Shown here: positions 30,913-39,430 of the stretch, piece after piece
Position numbering within the stretch: the stretch's first letter is position 1
Layout of the letters: the number at the start of each line of letters is the position of its first letter
Source of the DNA: an uncultured Spirochaetota bacterium
Lineage (GTDB): Bacteria; Spirochaetota; Spirochaetia; Treponematales; UBA12059
Reading direction: 5' to 3'
Length of the DNA: 51,114 nt
Assembly: GCA_937873275.1 (NCBI GenBank)
Contig: CALMRC010000039.1
Location: 1 to 51,114, forward strand
Notes under the pieces: generated by a model
What the model saw: the letters and a program-made list of their open reading frames with translations, nothing else
What the model was told of the DNA's origin: nothing
Database searches by the model: none
Position numbers and translations under genes: made by a program

Positions 30913-31766
30913 TGCTGGAATACCGGGACGTCCATCTGCGCTATCCCGAGGGGGACCGGGACGCGGTGTCCGGCTTCTCCCTCTCGGTGCCCGAGGGGAG
31001 CGTGCTGGCCCTGCTGGGTCCGAACGGCTCCGGCAAGTCGACCCTGCTCCTGGCGGCCCTGGGGTGGATGCGCCCCCGGTCCGGGGAGGTCCTCCTGGCG
31101 GGGCGGCCCGCCTCCTCCTGGCCCCCGGGGGAGCGGGCCCGGAAGGCCGCCTACCTCTCCCAGATCGAGCGGATCTCCTTCACCTACGAGGCCCGGGAGT
31201 TCGTGCTGATGGGCCGGGCCCCCCACCTGGCCCCCCTGGCGGAGCCGGACGCCCGGGACGAGGAACGGGCCCGGGCGGCCCTGGACGCCCTGGGGATCGG
31301 GGACTTCGCCGGGCGCCCCGTGACCGCCCTGTCCGGGGGCGAGCTCCAGCTCGTGCGCCTGGCCCGGTGCCTGGTCCAGGAAGCGCCCCTGGTTTTGCTG
31401 GACGAACCCACCGCGGCCCTGGATCCCGCCAACGCCCTCCGGGTGGCCCAGGCCCTGGCGGCCCTGGCCCGGGAGGGCCGTACCGTCGTCTTTTCCACCC
31501 ACGACGCCGCCCTTGCGGCCTACGCCGCGGATTCCGTCGTCCTGATCCGGGAGGGTCGTCTCCTGGCCACGGGGTCCGCGGGGGAGACCCTGGTCCCCGG
31601 ACTCCTTTCGAAGACCTTCTCCGTCCCCTTCGGAATCTCCGGTGCGCCCTCACCGTTCCTGCAGGCCGGTGCCGGCCCGACGGGGGATCGGCGAAGCCCG
31701 CCGCCTACCGGGTCCAGTATTCCCGGGGCTCCGGGTGACAGAGGAAGCGGCCCATCGCCTCGGTGA
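30912..31766 (+). CDS. Class II ABC importer ATPase (BtuD/FecE type)
   Basis: ABC ATPase of 284 residues: Walker A GPNGSGKSTLL, Q-loop YLSQIERISF, signature LSGGELQLVRLARCL, Walker B PLVLLDEPTAALD, and H-loop STHD. The ATG at 30912 overlaps the permease stop by one base; the track ORF from 30546 is an upstream frame extension. The last 20 or so residues (TGDRRSPPPTGSSIPG...) are low-complexity and lie antisense to the end of the LysA-like gene. This suggests that an original stop codon was lost. Confidence 0.93.
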   Translation: MLEYRDVHLRYPEGDRDAVSGFSLSVPEGSVLALLGPNGSGKSTLLLAALGWMRPRSGEVLLAGRPASSWPPGERARKAAYLSQIERISFTYEAREFVLMGRAPHLAPLAEPDARDEERARAALDALGIGDFAGRPVTALSGGELQLVRLARCLVQEAPLVLLDEPTAALDPANALRVAQALAALAREGRTVVFSTHDAALAAYAADSVVLIREGRLLATGSAGETLVPGLLSKTFSVPFGISGAPSPFLQAGAGPTGDRRSPPPTGSSIPGAPGDRGSGPSPR

Positions 31767-32928
31767 AGCCGTAGGCCCCGGTGCGGCCGAAGGCCACGTA
31801 GTCCCCCGCGTCCAGGCCCGGCAGGAGGACGTCCCCCAGGCGGTCCAGGGAGGTGCACAGGGGGCCGGTCAGGGTCGCCGGACCGGAGTTTCCCTCGACG
31901 GAGGTCCCGTCCGCCCGGAAGGCCCGGACCGGGAAGGGCTGGCCCGTCAGGAGGGGGCGGAGGAGATGGTTGATCCCTCCCTCCAGGATCACGAACCGGA
32001 CGCCCCGGCTCTCCTTCACCCGGACCACCCGGGCAACATAGACCCCGCAGGGGCCGGCCAGCCAGCGCCCGGGTTCCAGTACGAGTTCCCCCCGGAACCA
32101 GCCGTTCCGTTCCAGGAGATCCCGGAGGGATCGGCCCAGGGCCTCGATGTCCAGCTCCTCCTCCCCGGGGGCGTAGGCGATGCCCAGCCCTCCGCCCAGG
32201 TCGATCTGGCGCAGGTCCAGGCCGAAGGACTCCGAGGCCCTCCGGGAGAGGCCCAGGACGGTGTCGTAGGTCCGGGCCAGCCTGTCCGCGTCCAGCTCGT
32301 TGCTGGCCGCGAAGACGTGGATGCCCTCGATCCGGACCCGGGTGAAGCGCTTGGCCGTGTGGAGCACCCGGGCCAGGTTCTCCTCGTCCACCCCGAAGGC
32401 CGAGGGTCCCGTTCCGCCGATGATCCGGGAACCCTCCTCGATCCCCGCGGCGGGGTGGATGCGGAGGTTCACCGCCGCCGGCTTCCGGGAAAACCGGTCC
32501 ACCAGGGCCAGGTCTTCCACGCTTTCCGCGTGGATCCGGGCCCCCAGACGCAGGGCCCGGCGGATCTCCTCGGCCCGCTTGCCGGGGCCGCCGTAGAAGA
32601 TCCGGTTGCCGGGTCCCGCTTCCTCCCCGCCGGACGCCGCCGCCCGGGAGCCCGACCGGGGGCGCGCCTTGGACAGGGCCCGGGCGGCCCGGTCGAGCTC
32701 CCCCCCGGAGGCGCAGTCGAAGGCGGCCCCGCCCCGGGCGAAGAGCGAAAGGAGTCCGGGATTCGGGTTTGCCTTGACCGCGTAGGCCAGGCGGACCCGG
32801 GGCGGGAGGACCGCGGACAGGCGGTCCCAGCGCTCCCGGGCGGCGGACCGCGAATAGACGAAGAACGGCCCCGGGGCCCGGACCGCGAAGCCCGCGAGGG
32901 CGCTGTCGGAGACGGCGAAGAAGCTCAT
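31705..32928 (-). CDS. PLP-dependent decarboxylase, LysA-like (group IV)
   Basis: Fold-type III PLP enzyme of 407 residues. The PLP lysine is in AYAVKANPNPGLL (about residue 52), the phosphate loop is IDLGGGLGI, and EPGRWLAGPCGVYV and GPLCTSLDRLG complete the site. Its place after dapB, dapD and an aminotransferase argues for diaminopimelate decarboxylase, the last step to lysine. However, the usual LysA His-x-GSQ motif reads GIHVFAASN, and CES(G)D reads CTSLD, as in BtrK-type decarboxylases. Substrate specificity is therefore not certain. The ATG overlaps the aminotransferase stop (ATGA). Confidence 0.8.
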   Translation of the reverse strand: MSFFAVSDSALAGFAVRAPGPFFVYSRSAARERWDRLSAVLPPRVRLAYAVKANPNPGLLSLFARGGAAFDCASGGELDRAARALSKARPRSGSRAAASGGEEAGPGNRIFYGGPGKRAEEIRRALRLGARIHAESVEDLALVDRFSRKPAAVNLRIHPAAGIEEGSRIIGGTGPSAFGVDEENLARVLHTAKRFTRVRIEGIHVFAASNELDADRLARTYDTVLGLSRRASESFGLDLRQIDLGGGLGIAYAPGEEELDIEALGRSLRDLLERNGWFRGELVLEPGRWLAGPCGVYVARVVRVKESRGVRFVILEGGINHLLRPLLTGQPFPVRAFRADGTSVEGNSGPATLTGPLCTSLDRLGDVLLPGLDAGDYVAFGRTGAYGFTEAMGRFLCHPEPREYWTR

Positions 32929-34055
32929 CGGTCCCTCCAGAAGCCGGACAGGCGTCGGACGCCTTCCACGATATCGGCGGGGGATCCCGCCCAGGAGACT
33001 CGCGCGTAGGCCGCGCCCCGGGGCCCGAAGGCCGAGCCGGGGATGACGATGACCCCGCCCCGGTCCCGGACCCGAAGGCAGAAGGCCCCGGGATCCGGCC
33101 GGGCCTCGGGCGGCAGGGGCAGCCAGGCGTAGAAGCCTCCCGCCGGCGGGGGGGGATCCCAGCCCAGGTGATCCCGGGCCGCGGAACGGAAGGCTTCCCA
33201 GCGGACGGCAAGCTGGGTCCGCACCCGGGGGAGAATCCGGTCCGAGGCTCCGACCAGGGCGGCGGCCGCCGCCTGGGCGGGCCGGGAAAGGCAGGAGACC
33301 ATGGCGTTGTGCACGAGCCGGGCGGGGGCCAGGACCTCGGAATCCCCCCAGGCCCAGCCCACCCGGAGGCCGGGGGCCGCGAAAGCCTTGCTCAGGGAGC
33401 CCAGGACGACGGCCCCGGGGCGGACGCCGGCATCCGCCAGGCCCGCGGGGCGTTCCGAGAGGTGGAGCTCCCGGTAGACCTCGTCGGAGACCAGGACCAC
33501 CTCCCGGTCCCGGCAGGCGGCGTACATTTCGTCCAGGGCCGCCCGGGATGCACCGGCCCCGGTGGGATTGGCGGGATGGTTCACGATCGCCAGCCGGGCC
33601 CGGGGGGCCGCCTCCAGGGCGGCCCGGAAGAGCCCGGGGTCCAGGGAGAAGTCCGGGGCCGCGGGGTAGGGGACCGGCTCGGCCCCGGCCAGGCGGGCCA
33701 GGGTCGGATAGGCCAGGAAGCCGGGATCCGGCAGGAGGACCTGGTCCCCCGGTCCCGCCCAGGCTTGGACCAGGGCGAAGAGGGCCCCCTGGCTCCCAGC
33801 GGACACGAGGATCCCGGGATCCGGGACGCCGAGATGGTCCGCCAGGGCGGCCCGGAGTTCCGGGATGCCCGCGTTGGGCCCGTAGGGACAGGGGCCTTCC
33901 GGACCCGCCCAGGCCTCCAGGGATTCCCGGGCTTCCCGGGGCAGGTCCCAGGAGGGTTCCCCCAGGCCCAGGGAGACGCAGCCCGCGGGGGCTCCCTCGT
34001 TCATGGCCCGGATCACCGAGAGCCTCAGACCCGCCATGCGGCCGGCGGGTCTCAC
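32925..34055 (-). CDS. Fold-type I aminotransferase, probable DapC role
   Basis: Class I/II aminotransferase of 376 residues. PYGPNAGIPELRAALADHLG, the NPTG motif in NHPANPTGAGAS, VSDEVYRELHLS, and the PLP lysine in GSLSKAFAAPGLRVGW are all in place. RVSWAGSP holds the substrate-carboxylate Arg near the C-terminus. Operon position between dapD and the LysA-like gene suggests N-succinyl (or N-acetyl) aminoketopimelate transamination. The preferred start is GTG 34055, which overlaps the dapD stop as GTGA and has GGAGGAGG upstream. Confidence 0.85.
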   Translation of the reverse strand: MRPAGRMAGLRLSVIRAMNEGAPAGCVSLGLGEPSWDLPREARESLEAWAGPEGPCPYGPNAGIPELRAALADHLGVPDPGILVSAGSQGALFALVQAWAGPGDQVLLPDPGFLAYPTLARLAGAEPVPYPAAPDFSLDPGLFRAALEAAPRARLAIVNHPANPTGAGASRAALDEMYAACRDREVVLVSDEVYRELHLSERPAGLADAGVRPGAVVLGSLSKAFAAPGLRVGWAWGDSEVLAPARLVHNAMVSCLSRPAQAAAAALVGASDRILPRVRTQLAVRWEAFRSAARDHLGWDPPPPAGGFYAWLPLPPEARPDPGAFCLRVRDRGGVIVIPGSAFGPRGAAYARVSWAGSPADIVEGVRRLSGFWRDR

Positions 34056-34867
34056 CGGAGGGCCTCCTCCAGGGCCAGGGAGGCCTCGGTCTTCGCGTCC
34101 CGGTACTTCACGACGCAGGGTGCGGCCAGGAGGATGCCCGAGCGGGCCGCGTAGTCTCCCGGGGCGGGCCGGGCGCCCGGGACGACCACGGCTCCCGGGG
34201 GCACCTCCCCCCGCAGGACCCGGCCGTTCACCAGGTCGTGGATCGGCACCCCCGCGGACAGGATGGTTCCCGGGGCGATGACCGCCCGCTCCCGGACCAC
34301 CACGCCCTCCAGTAGGGCGGCCAGGGCTCCCACGAAGGCCCCGTCCTCCACCACCACGGGCCGGGCCCCGGCGGGCTCCAGGACGCCCCCCACCTGGGCC
34401 CCCGCGGAGAGGTGGACCCGGGCCCCGATCCGGGCGCAGGAGCCCACCAAGGCGTGGGAGTCCACCATGGTCCCGTCCCCTATCCAGGCCCCGACGTTCA
34501 CGAAGGCCGGGGGCATGATCACGACGCCCCGGCCCAGGCGGGCCCCCCGGCGCACCGAGGAGCCCCCGGGAACCATCCGCACTCCGTCGGCCTCCGCGAT
34601 TTCCCGGGGCGGGTAGGAAGACTTGTCCCGGGCTCCCCCCGGCCAGGCCGGGAAGGGAACCACCGGGGCCGCCTTGAAACCCGCCAGGATGCCCCGCTTG
34701 ACCCAGGGTACCGCGTTCCAGGCACCGTCGTCGCCCCGGACCGCGGCCGTCACGGTCCCGGATTCCAGGGCGGCCAGGAAGGCCTCGTGAAACTCCGTCC
34801 AGCCGGGGCGGGCGGAAATCTCCTCCGGGGTTCCCGCGCAGAAGGCCTCGAGGTCCGCGGGGCTCAC
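34052..34867 (-). CDS. dapD: Tetrahydrodipicolinate N-succinyltransferase
   Basis: Left-handed beta-helix acyltransferase of 271 residues. Hexapeptide repeats run through GARLGRGVVIMPPAFVNVGAWIGDGTMVDSHALVGSCARIGARVHLSAGAQVGGVLEP, a pattern typical of DapD. It acylates tetrahydrodipicolinate in the diaminopimelate/lysine pathway. The start is GTG 34867, overlapping the dapB stop as GTGA; the track ORF extends upstream in a wrong frame. It overlaps the aminotransferase gene by four bases. Confidence 0.92.
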   Translation of the reverse strand: MSPADLEAFCAGTPEEISARPGWTEFHEAFLAALESGTVTAAVRGDDGAWNAVPWVKRGILAGFKAAPVVPFPAWPGGARDKSSYPPREIAEADGVRMVPGGSSVRRGARLGRGVVIMPPAFVNVGAWIGDGTMVDSHALVGSCARIGARVHLSAGAQVGGVLEPAGARPVVVEDGAFVGALAALLEGVVVRERAVIAPGTILSAGVPIHDLVNGRVLRGEVPPGAVVVPGARPAPGDYAARSGILLAAPCVVKYRDAKTEASLALEEALR

Positions 34868-35856
34868 CGGGTCCCCCGATCGTCCGCGCACTCCATCCGG
34901 AACAGGGGGTCCAGCATCTCGGCGGCCATGTCGTCGAAGGTGTAGATCCCCTTCCGACCCCGGATCCACCGGAGGGCCTCCAGGGCACCCCGGGCGAAGA
35001 GGTCCCGGGACCGGGCTTCGTGGGTCAGGGTCATGGTCTCCGACGGCGCGTCCAGGAGGACCTCGTGGAAGCCGACCTCGTAGCCCGTGCGGAGGGAGGC
35101 CACGGAGACCTTCCCCGGCGAGGCGGGGGCCAGGGACCAGCCCGTGTAGCGGGGGCAGCCCTCCACCAGGGCGGCGGCCAGGGACTTGGCCGTGCCGCTG
35201 GGGGCGTCGGCCTTCTTGTTGTGGTGCTTTTCCGTGATGCCCAGGTCCGCCTCGGGATACGACGCGGCGAAGCGGGCCAGAACCAGGGCCAGGCGCCGCA
35301 TCAGGGCCGCGGCCAGGGAGAAGTTCGGGGCCGTGAGCACCCCGATCCGGTCCCCGACGATCTCCGCCAGGTCCGGAATGCTCCATCCGGAGGTCCCGAT
35401 GACAAGATCCGAGCCCGTCCGGACGGCCCACTCCACGTGGTCCCGGACGGCGTCGGCGTGGCTGGCGTCCAGGACCACGTCCACCGGGGACCGGGGGGCG
35501 TAGCCCCGGCCCAGGGCCCACGCTACGGTCAGGGACTTGGCGTCCTTGGCGTTCTCCAGGACCGCGGTCCCCAGGCGGCCGCGTCCGAAGATTCCGACCC
35601 GGAGGGGGCGGGCATCCGGATGACCGGAGCCCCGGGACCGGTCGTCCGGCTCCGAAGCTCGGGAAGAGGCCGGTCGGGGGGCCGCGGGCCGGTCCGCTTC
35701 CCGTCCCGGGAACGGCACGGGCTTCGAGGACTCGGGGGAAGTCACGATTCGGGGGAGTACGGTCGGAACGGCTTCCGGAGGGGAAGCCTCCCGCGGTCTC
35801 GGCTCCGAAGCCCTGAACAGGGTCCGGAACCCCGCGGATTGAAGGTCGTGCGCCAT
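34864..35856 (-). CDS. dapB: Dihydrodipicolinate reductase with a long N-terminal extension
   Basis: The catalytic part (from about residue 84) has the dinucleotide motif RVGIFGRGRLGTAV and the DapB signature EKHHNKKADAPSGTAKSLA, with HH-x-x-K and the substrate GT loop. The enzyme makes tetrahydrodipicolinate. The first 83 residues are Pro/Ser/Arg-rich and without recognisable fold. The ATG at 35856 has a perfect GGAGG, so the extension may be real. It is the first gene of the dapB-dapD-aminotransferase-decarboxylase operon, headed by a lysine riboswitch. Confidence 0.92.
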   Translation of the reverse strand: MAHDLQSAGFRTLFRASEPRPREASPPEAVPTVLPRIVTSPESSKPVPFPGREADRPAAPRPASSRASEPDDRSRGSGHPDARPLRVGIFGRGRLGTAVLENAKDAKSLTVAWALGRGYAPRSPVDVVLDASHADAVRDHVEWAVRTGSDLVIGTSGWSIPDLAEIVGDRIGVLTAPNFSLAAALMRRLALVLARFAASYPEADLGITEKHHNKKADAPSGTAKSLAAALVEGCPRYTGWSLAPASPGKVSVASLRTGYEVGFHEVLLDAPSETMTLTHEARSRDLFARGALEALRWIRGRKGIYTFDDMAAEMLDPLFRMECADDRGTR

Positions 35857-35860
35857 GGCG

Positions 35861-35878
35861 CCTCCAATCCGAGGGAGG
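35861..35878 (-). promoter_or_regulatory. Possible ribosome-site sequestering hairpin of dapB
   Basis: On the minus strand CCTCC (35874-35878) can pair with GGAGG (35861-35865), the dapB ribosome site. The hairpin CCGCGGT-N5-ACCGCGG (35907-35925) lies between it and the riboswitch. Together they suggest translational output of the riboswitch. Confidence 0.45.
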
Positions 35879-35943
35879 TCCCATGGGCGAACGCGAATCC
35901 CATACCCCGCGGTACGGGACCGCGGCGCATTCGTCGGGAAAAG

Positions 35944-36131
35944 CGATGCATCCCTCTGGCACTCCGCGGGCGGCTTGGTTTTGCCCGCGACAGCCGCCGG
36001 GTATTAGCCCGGACGTCCAAGTCGGCCCGGGAACGGTCCCGGACCTTCCTTCGGCGATCCTCCCCTTTCGACCGGGATCGGCGGGAACCGTTCCCTAGCC
36101 CGGCGTACTCCTGGGGATCGCTCCTCCATCG
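35944..36131 (-). promoter_or_regulatory. Lysine riboswitch (L box)
   Basis: The minus strand contains the conserved L-box order: GGAGGAGCGA, then AGGAGTACGCC, then AAAGGGGAGGATCGCCGAAG. Further on come CGGCTGTCGCGGGC and GGAGTGCCAGAGG. CGATG at 36127-36131 and CATCG at 35944-35948 (as read on the minus strand) form P1, giving about 188 nt. It precedes dapB and the lysine operon, the expected target. A weak promoter follows upstream. Confidence 0.88.
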
Positions 36132-36140
36132 GTAGCCTGG

Positions 36141-36170
36141 ACCATACCACAGGCCGGAAGGCGGCGGCAA
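36141..36170 (-). promoter_or_regulatory. Possible promoter of the lysine riboswitch operon
   Basis: The minus strand reads TTGCCG (36165-36170), an 18-base spacer and TATGGT (36141-36146), about ten bases before the riboswitch P1. Confidence 0.4.
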
Positions 36171-36181
36171 GGGGGAGGGCG

Positions 36182-36222
36182 ATGGACCGTGGACAGTGGT
36201 CGGTGGACAGTTGACAGTGTAT
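36182..36222. repeat. Dispersed heptad-like repeat, copy A
   Basis: Units such as GTGGACA and GTGGTCG run in tandem. GTGGACAGTGGTCGGTG (36189-36205) recurs exactly at 42589-42605. It sits in the divergent gap before sdaA. Confidence 0.6.
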
Positions 36223-36280
36223 GGGCAAGCGGGCGCTGTCCACGGTCGCGCTATCTGTTCTATACTTCCCGCGCAACGCC

Positions 36281-37492
36281 ATGGAAACCATCCGGACCGT
36301 CTTCAAGATCGGACTCGGCCCCTCCAGCAGCCACACCATGGGCCCCGCCCGGGCGGCGGAGTCCTTCCTGGAACGGGCCTCCGGGAGCCGGTACGCGGTG
36401 ACCCTCTTCGGATCCCTCGCGGCCACGGGCCGGGGGCATCTCACGGATGAGGCCCTCCGGAAAGTCCTGGGGCCGGAGGTCCGGTTCGAGTGGAAGCCGG
36501 AAGTGCTCCTGCCCGGCCACCCGAACGCCCTGAAGCTCGAGGCCCTCGACGAGGCCGGCCGGACCGTCCTCTCGGAAACCTGGTTCAGCGTCGGCGGGGG
36601 GGAGGTGACCCGGACCCCCGGCGTCCGGACGACGGAAAGCCGGTACGACCGGGACACCATGGACGGGATCCTGGCCTGGTGCCGGAGCCGGGGACGCAAC
36701 CTGTGGGAATACGTCGCGGAGAGGGAGGATCCCGGGATCTGGGACTACCTGGAGGAAGCGTGGAGGGCCATGCAGGATTCGGTGCGGAACGGCCTGGATC
36801 ACGAGAGCCGCCTGCCCGGCCCCCTGGGAGTGTCCCGCAAGGCCTCCGCGTACTTCACCAAGTCCCAGCTCCAGGGGGACCCGATTCGGGCCCGGACCCG
36901 GCTCTTCGCCTACGCCCTGGCCGTGGCGGAAGAAAACGCCTCGGGAGGGCGGGTCGTCACGGCTCCCACCTGCGGGTCCTGCGGGGTTCTGCCCGCGGTG
37001 CTGTACCTTCTCCAGGAGTACTACAAGTTCAGCGAAAAGCGCCTGCTCCACGCCCTGGCCACGGCGGGGCTGGTGGGGAACCTCATCCGGCACAACGCCT
37101 CCATCTCCGGGGCGGAGGTGGGCTGCCAGGGGGAGATCGGCTCGGCCTGCGCCATGGCCGCCGCGGCCGCGGCCCAGCTCTTCGGCGGGACTCCGGCCCA
37201 GGTGGAGTACGCCGGCGAGATGGGCCTGGAGCACCACCTCGGGCTGACCTGCGATCCCATCGGCGGACTGGTGCAGATTCCCTGCATCGAGCGGAACGCC
37301 TTCGCGGCAGCCCGGGCCCTGGACGCCGCGGAATACGCCCTCCTGTCCGACGGGAGCCACCGGGTGAGCTTTGACCGGGTCGTGGAAGTCATGCGACGGA
37401 CGGGCCATGACCTCCCGAATCTGTACCGGGAGACGGCCCTGGGGGGATTGGCGGCGGAGGGGGAACGGTGGACGGCGGACAGTGAACGATGA
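36281..37492 (+). CDS. sdaA: L-serine dehydratase, iron-sulfur type, single chain
   Basis: Enzyme of 403 residues that deaminates L-serine to pyruvate and ammonia with an oxygen-sensitive 4Fe-4S cluster. It starts [20 protein letters not shown], the conserved N-terminal beta-domain motif. Cluster cysteines are visible in [27 protein letters not shown] and [17 protein letters not shown] 36281 matches the family start but has no ribosome site. TATACT (36261-36266) suggests a very short leader. The last codons (RWTADSER) are written in repeat sequence shared with other gene ends here. Confidence 0.93.
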   Translation: METIRTVFKIGLGPSSSHTMGPARAAESFLERASGSRYAVTLFGSLAATGRGHLTDEALRKVLGPEVRFEWKPEVLLPGHPNALKLEALDEAGRTVLSETWFSVGGGEVTRTPGVRTTESRYDRDTMDGILAWCRSRGRNLWEYVAEREDPGIWDYLEEAWRAMQDSVRNGLDHESRLPGPLGVSRKASAYFTKSQLQGDPIRARTRLFAYALAVAEENASGGRVVTAPTCGSCGVLPAVLYLLQEYYKFSEKRLLHALATAGLVGNLIRHNASISGAEVGCQGEIGSACAMAAAAAAQLFGGTPAQVEYAGEMGLEHHLGLTCDPIGGLVQIPCIERNAFAAARALDAAEYALLSDGSHRVSFDRVVEVMRRTGHDLPNLYRETALGGLAAEGERWTADSER

Positions 37493-37544
37493 ACGGTGAA
37501 GGATTCCGGTTTCCTGCCTTATTCACCCATTCACCCATTCACCC
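37463..37544. repeat. Dispersed heptad-like repeat, copy B, between convergent genes
   Basis: GAACGGTGGACGGCGGACAG and further GTGAACG-like units run forward over the sdaA stop. They are followed by three copies of ATTCACCC (37521-37544) in the inverse sense. The two arms could pair as an imperfect terminator between sdaA and the MCP gene. Confidence 0.6.
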
Positions 37545-37548
37545 TAGA

Positions 37549-39327
37549 TCACACCTCCTCCGCCTCCTCGGCTTCCTCGACGCAGGAGTCCGGAGCCGCG
37601 GCGGATTGGCCCGGGGCCGCGACGGCTCCCAGGGACAGGCCCCGTAGGATCTCCTCGACCTGACCGGAGGCCCCGACCGGGTCGTCCAGGGAACACCCGT
37701 ATCGGAAGTACCCGCAGTCCTCCTCGACCCGGCGCACCGTGACGGACAGGGGAACCCGGCGTTCCCCCTCGGCGGTGATGGGCAGGAGCAGGCTCAGGGA
37801 TAGCCGCGTTCCGGGATCGATCCGTCCGGGGGAGACTAGGAGGAGTCCCGAGGGGGACAGGTCCCCGAGGTGGCCCAGGGGTTCCCCCCGGGAATCGAAG
37901 ATTTCCAGGTTGTAGAGGAGCTCCTCCCGCCGTTCCCTCCGGCCCAGTCGGCCCTGGGCGATGTCTCCGTCCGCCCGATACCTCCGGAGGACCCGGTTTC
38001 GGTCCAGGCCTCCGTTCTTCAGGTACCCCGCCAGCTGGGCCAGGACCCGGGCGGACCGCTCCGCGTCCTGGACGGAGGTCTCCGATTCCCGGGCCGCCTC
38101 CAGGATGGCCTCGTAGGCCGTGGTCTGTTCCCGGAAGGAGGACGCGAACCCGTCCAGCAAGCCCGCCGCCCCGGCCGCGGATTCGGAGGCCTGGGAGGAT
38201 CCCTCCGCCTGCTCCTCGAAGATTCCGTCGAACCGGGACAGTCGGTCCTCGACCTCCCGGATCCGGGCGTCGATGGCGTCGAAGGAGGACCGGGTCCGGG
38301 ACAGCGAGCGGTCCAGCTTTTCCGAGTGCGAGGCGACCTGTCCGGACAGGGTGCCGGATTCCCGGATGCCCGTGGTCACGGAGCCCAGGACCTTCCCGAT
38401 GTCCTCCAGGGCCTTCCGACTGGCCTCGGAGAGGTTCCGAACCTCCGCGGCGATCACCGCGAAACCGGCCCCCCGGGTCCCGGCCCGGGCGGCCTCGATG
38501 GACGCGTTGGTGGCCAGGATGTGGGTCCGCTCGACGATGTCCGCGATCCCCGCCAGACTCTCTGCGATCCGGTCCGCCTCCTCGGACTCCTTCCGGGCGG
38601 TCTGGGCCAGCCGGGACAGAAGGCGCTCGAGCTCCGCCGCCGCGGAGCCGGTGGCCGCGACCCCCTCCCGGCCGTCCCGGGCCTCGCGGGCGGCGTCCCG
38701 GCTCAGGTCCACCAGGAGCGACAGCTCCGACCGGGATTCCGCCGCCGTCCGGGCGAGGCGGGAGGCCGTTTCCGCGCTCCCGGCCATCCGCTCCCGCAGA
38801 CGGCCCAGCTCCTCGTTCGTCCGGGACTGGTCCTCGAAAAACTCCACGACCTGCCCCCGCAGTCGGGTGAGCATCTCCAGGTCCCTCCGGGCGAGGCCGG
38901 AAAGATGCTGGGCGGAGAACAGGATGTCCGAAGAAAAGAGGTCGAACTTGACCGCCGACCGCTGGAGGAGGGCGATGTCCTGGTTCAGGGCCTCCAACAG
39001 GTCGACGTGCCAGGCCAGGGTACGATCCCCGGAAGCGGAGGCCGCCAGCCGGGCCAGGTCGACCATTCCGTTCTCGGGATCGGCCGATTCCCCCGCGCGG
39101 ACGACCGGACCCCGACTCCGTCGAAGGGCGCCGAAAGCCCGGAGCCCGGCAGCCGCCGAGACCAGGGCTAGTACGGCCGCCGCGGCCCGCGCCGGACGCC
39201 CGAAGCCGGCTACCTCCAGGGCCGACGCGCCGGAGAGGCCCGCCGCCAGGAACGCGGACAGGCCCGAGAGGAGACCCGCCGCCCGGTTTTGAAGCCCGAT
39301 CCGGGCGCCGTTCCGATGCTTTTTCAT
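37549..39327 (-). CDS. Methyl-accepting chemotaxis protein with C-terminal PilZ domain
   Basis: Protein of 592 residues. Two hydrophobic segments near the N-terminus (about 15-75) are separated by only a short loop, so there is no large periplasmic sensor. A coiled-coil MCP signalling domain follows, with the tip NASIEAARAGTRGAGFAVIAAEVRNLSEAS. The last 150 residues form a PilZ domain: RRERR (RxxxR) and DLSPSG (DxSxxG), the c-di-GMP-binding motifs, are intact. It may couple c-di-GMP to chemotaxis signalling. The ATG at 39327 is preferred; the C-terminus is Glu-rich and lacks a CheR pentapeptide. Confidence 0.9.
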   Translation of the reverse strand: MKKHRNGARIGLQNRAAGLLSGLSAFLAAGLSGASALEVAGFGRPARAAAAVLALVSAAAGLRAFGALRRSRGPVVRAGESADPENGMVDLARLAASASGDRTLAWHVDLLEALNQDIALLQRSAVKFDLFSSDILFSAQHLSGLARRDLEMLTRLRGQVVEFFEDQSRTNEELGRLRERMAGSAETASRLARTAAESRSELSLLVDLSRDAAREARDGREGVAATGSAAAELERLLSRLAQTARKESEEADRIAESLAGIADIVERTHILATNASIEAARAGTRGAGFAVIAAEVRNLSEASRKALEDIGKVLGSVTTGIRESGTLSGQVASHSEKLDRSLSRTRSSFDAIDARIREVEDRLSRFDGIFEEQAEGSSQASESAAGAAGLLDGFASSFREQTTAYEAILEAARESETSVQDAERSARVLAQLAGYLKNGGLDRNRVLRRYRADGDIAQGRLGRRERREELLYNLEIFDSRGEPLGHLGDLSPSGLLLVSPGRIDPGTRLSLSLLLPITAEGERRVPLSVTVRRVEEDCGYFRYGCSLDDPVGASGQVEEILRGLSLGAVAAPGQSAAAPDSCVEEAEEAEEV

Positions 39328-39430
39328 GGATATCAAGTTTAGTGTTTTTTTTCGAGATTGCACGGGATTGCGCAAAGTCCCGCCCGAGGTCCATCGTTCC
39401 GGCAAGGACCTCCGGACCGCTTCGCCGTTC

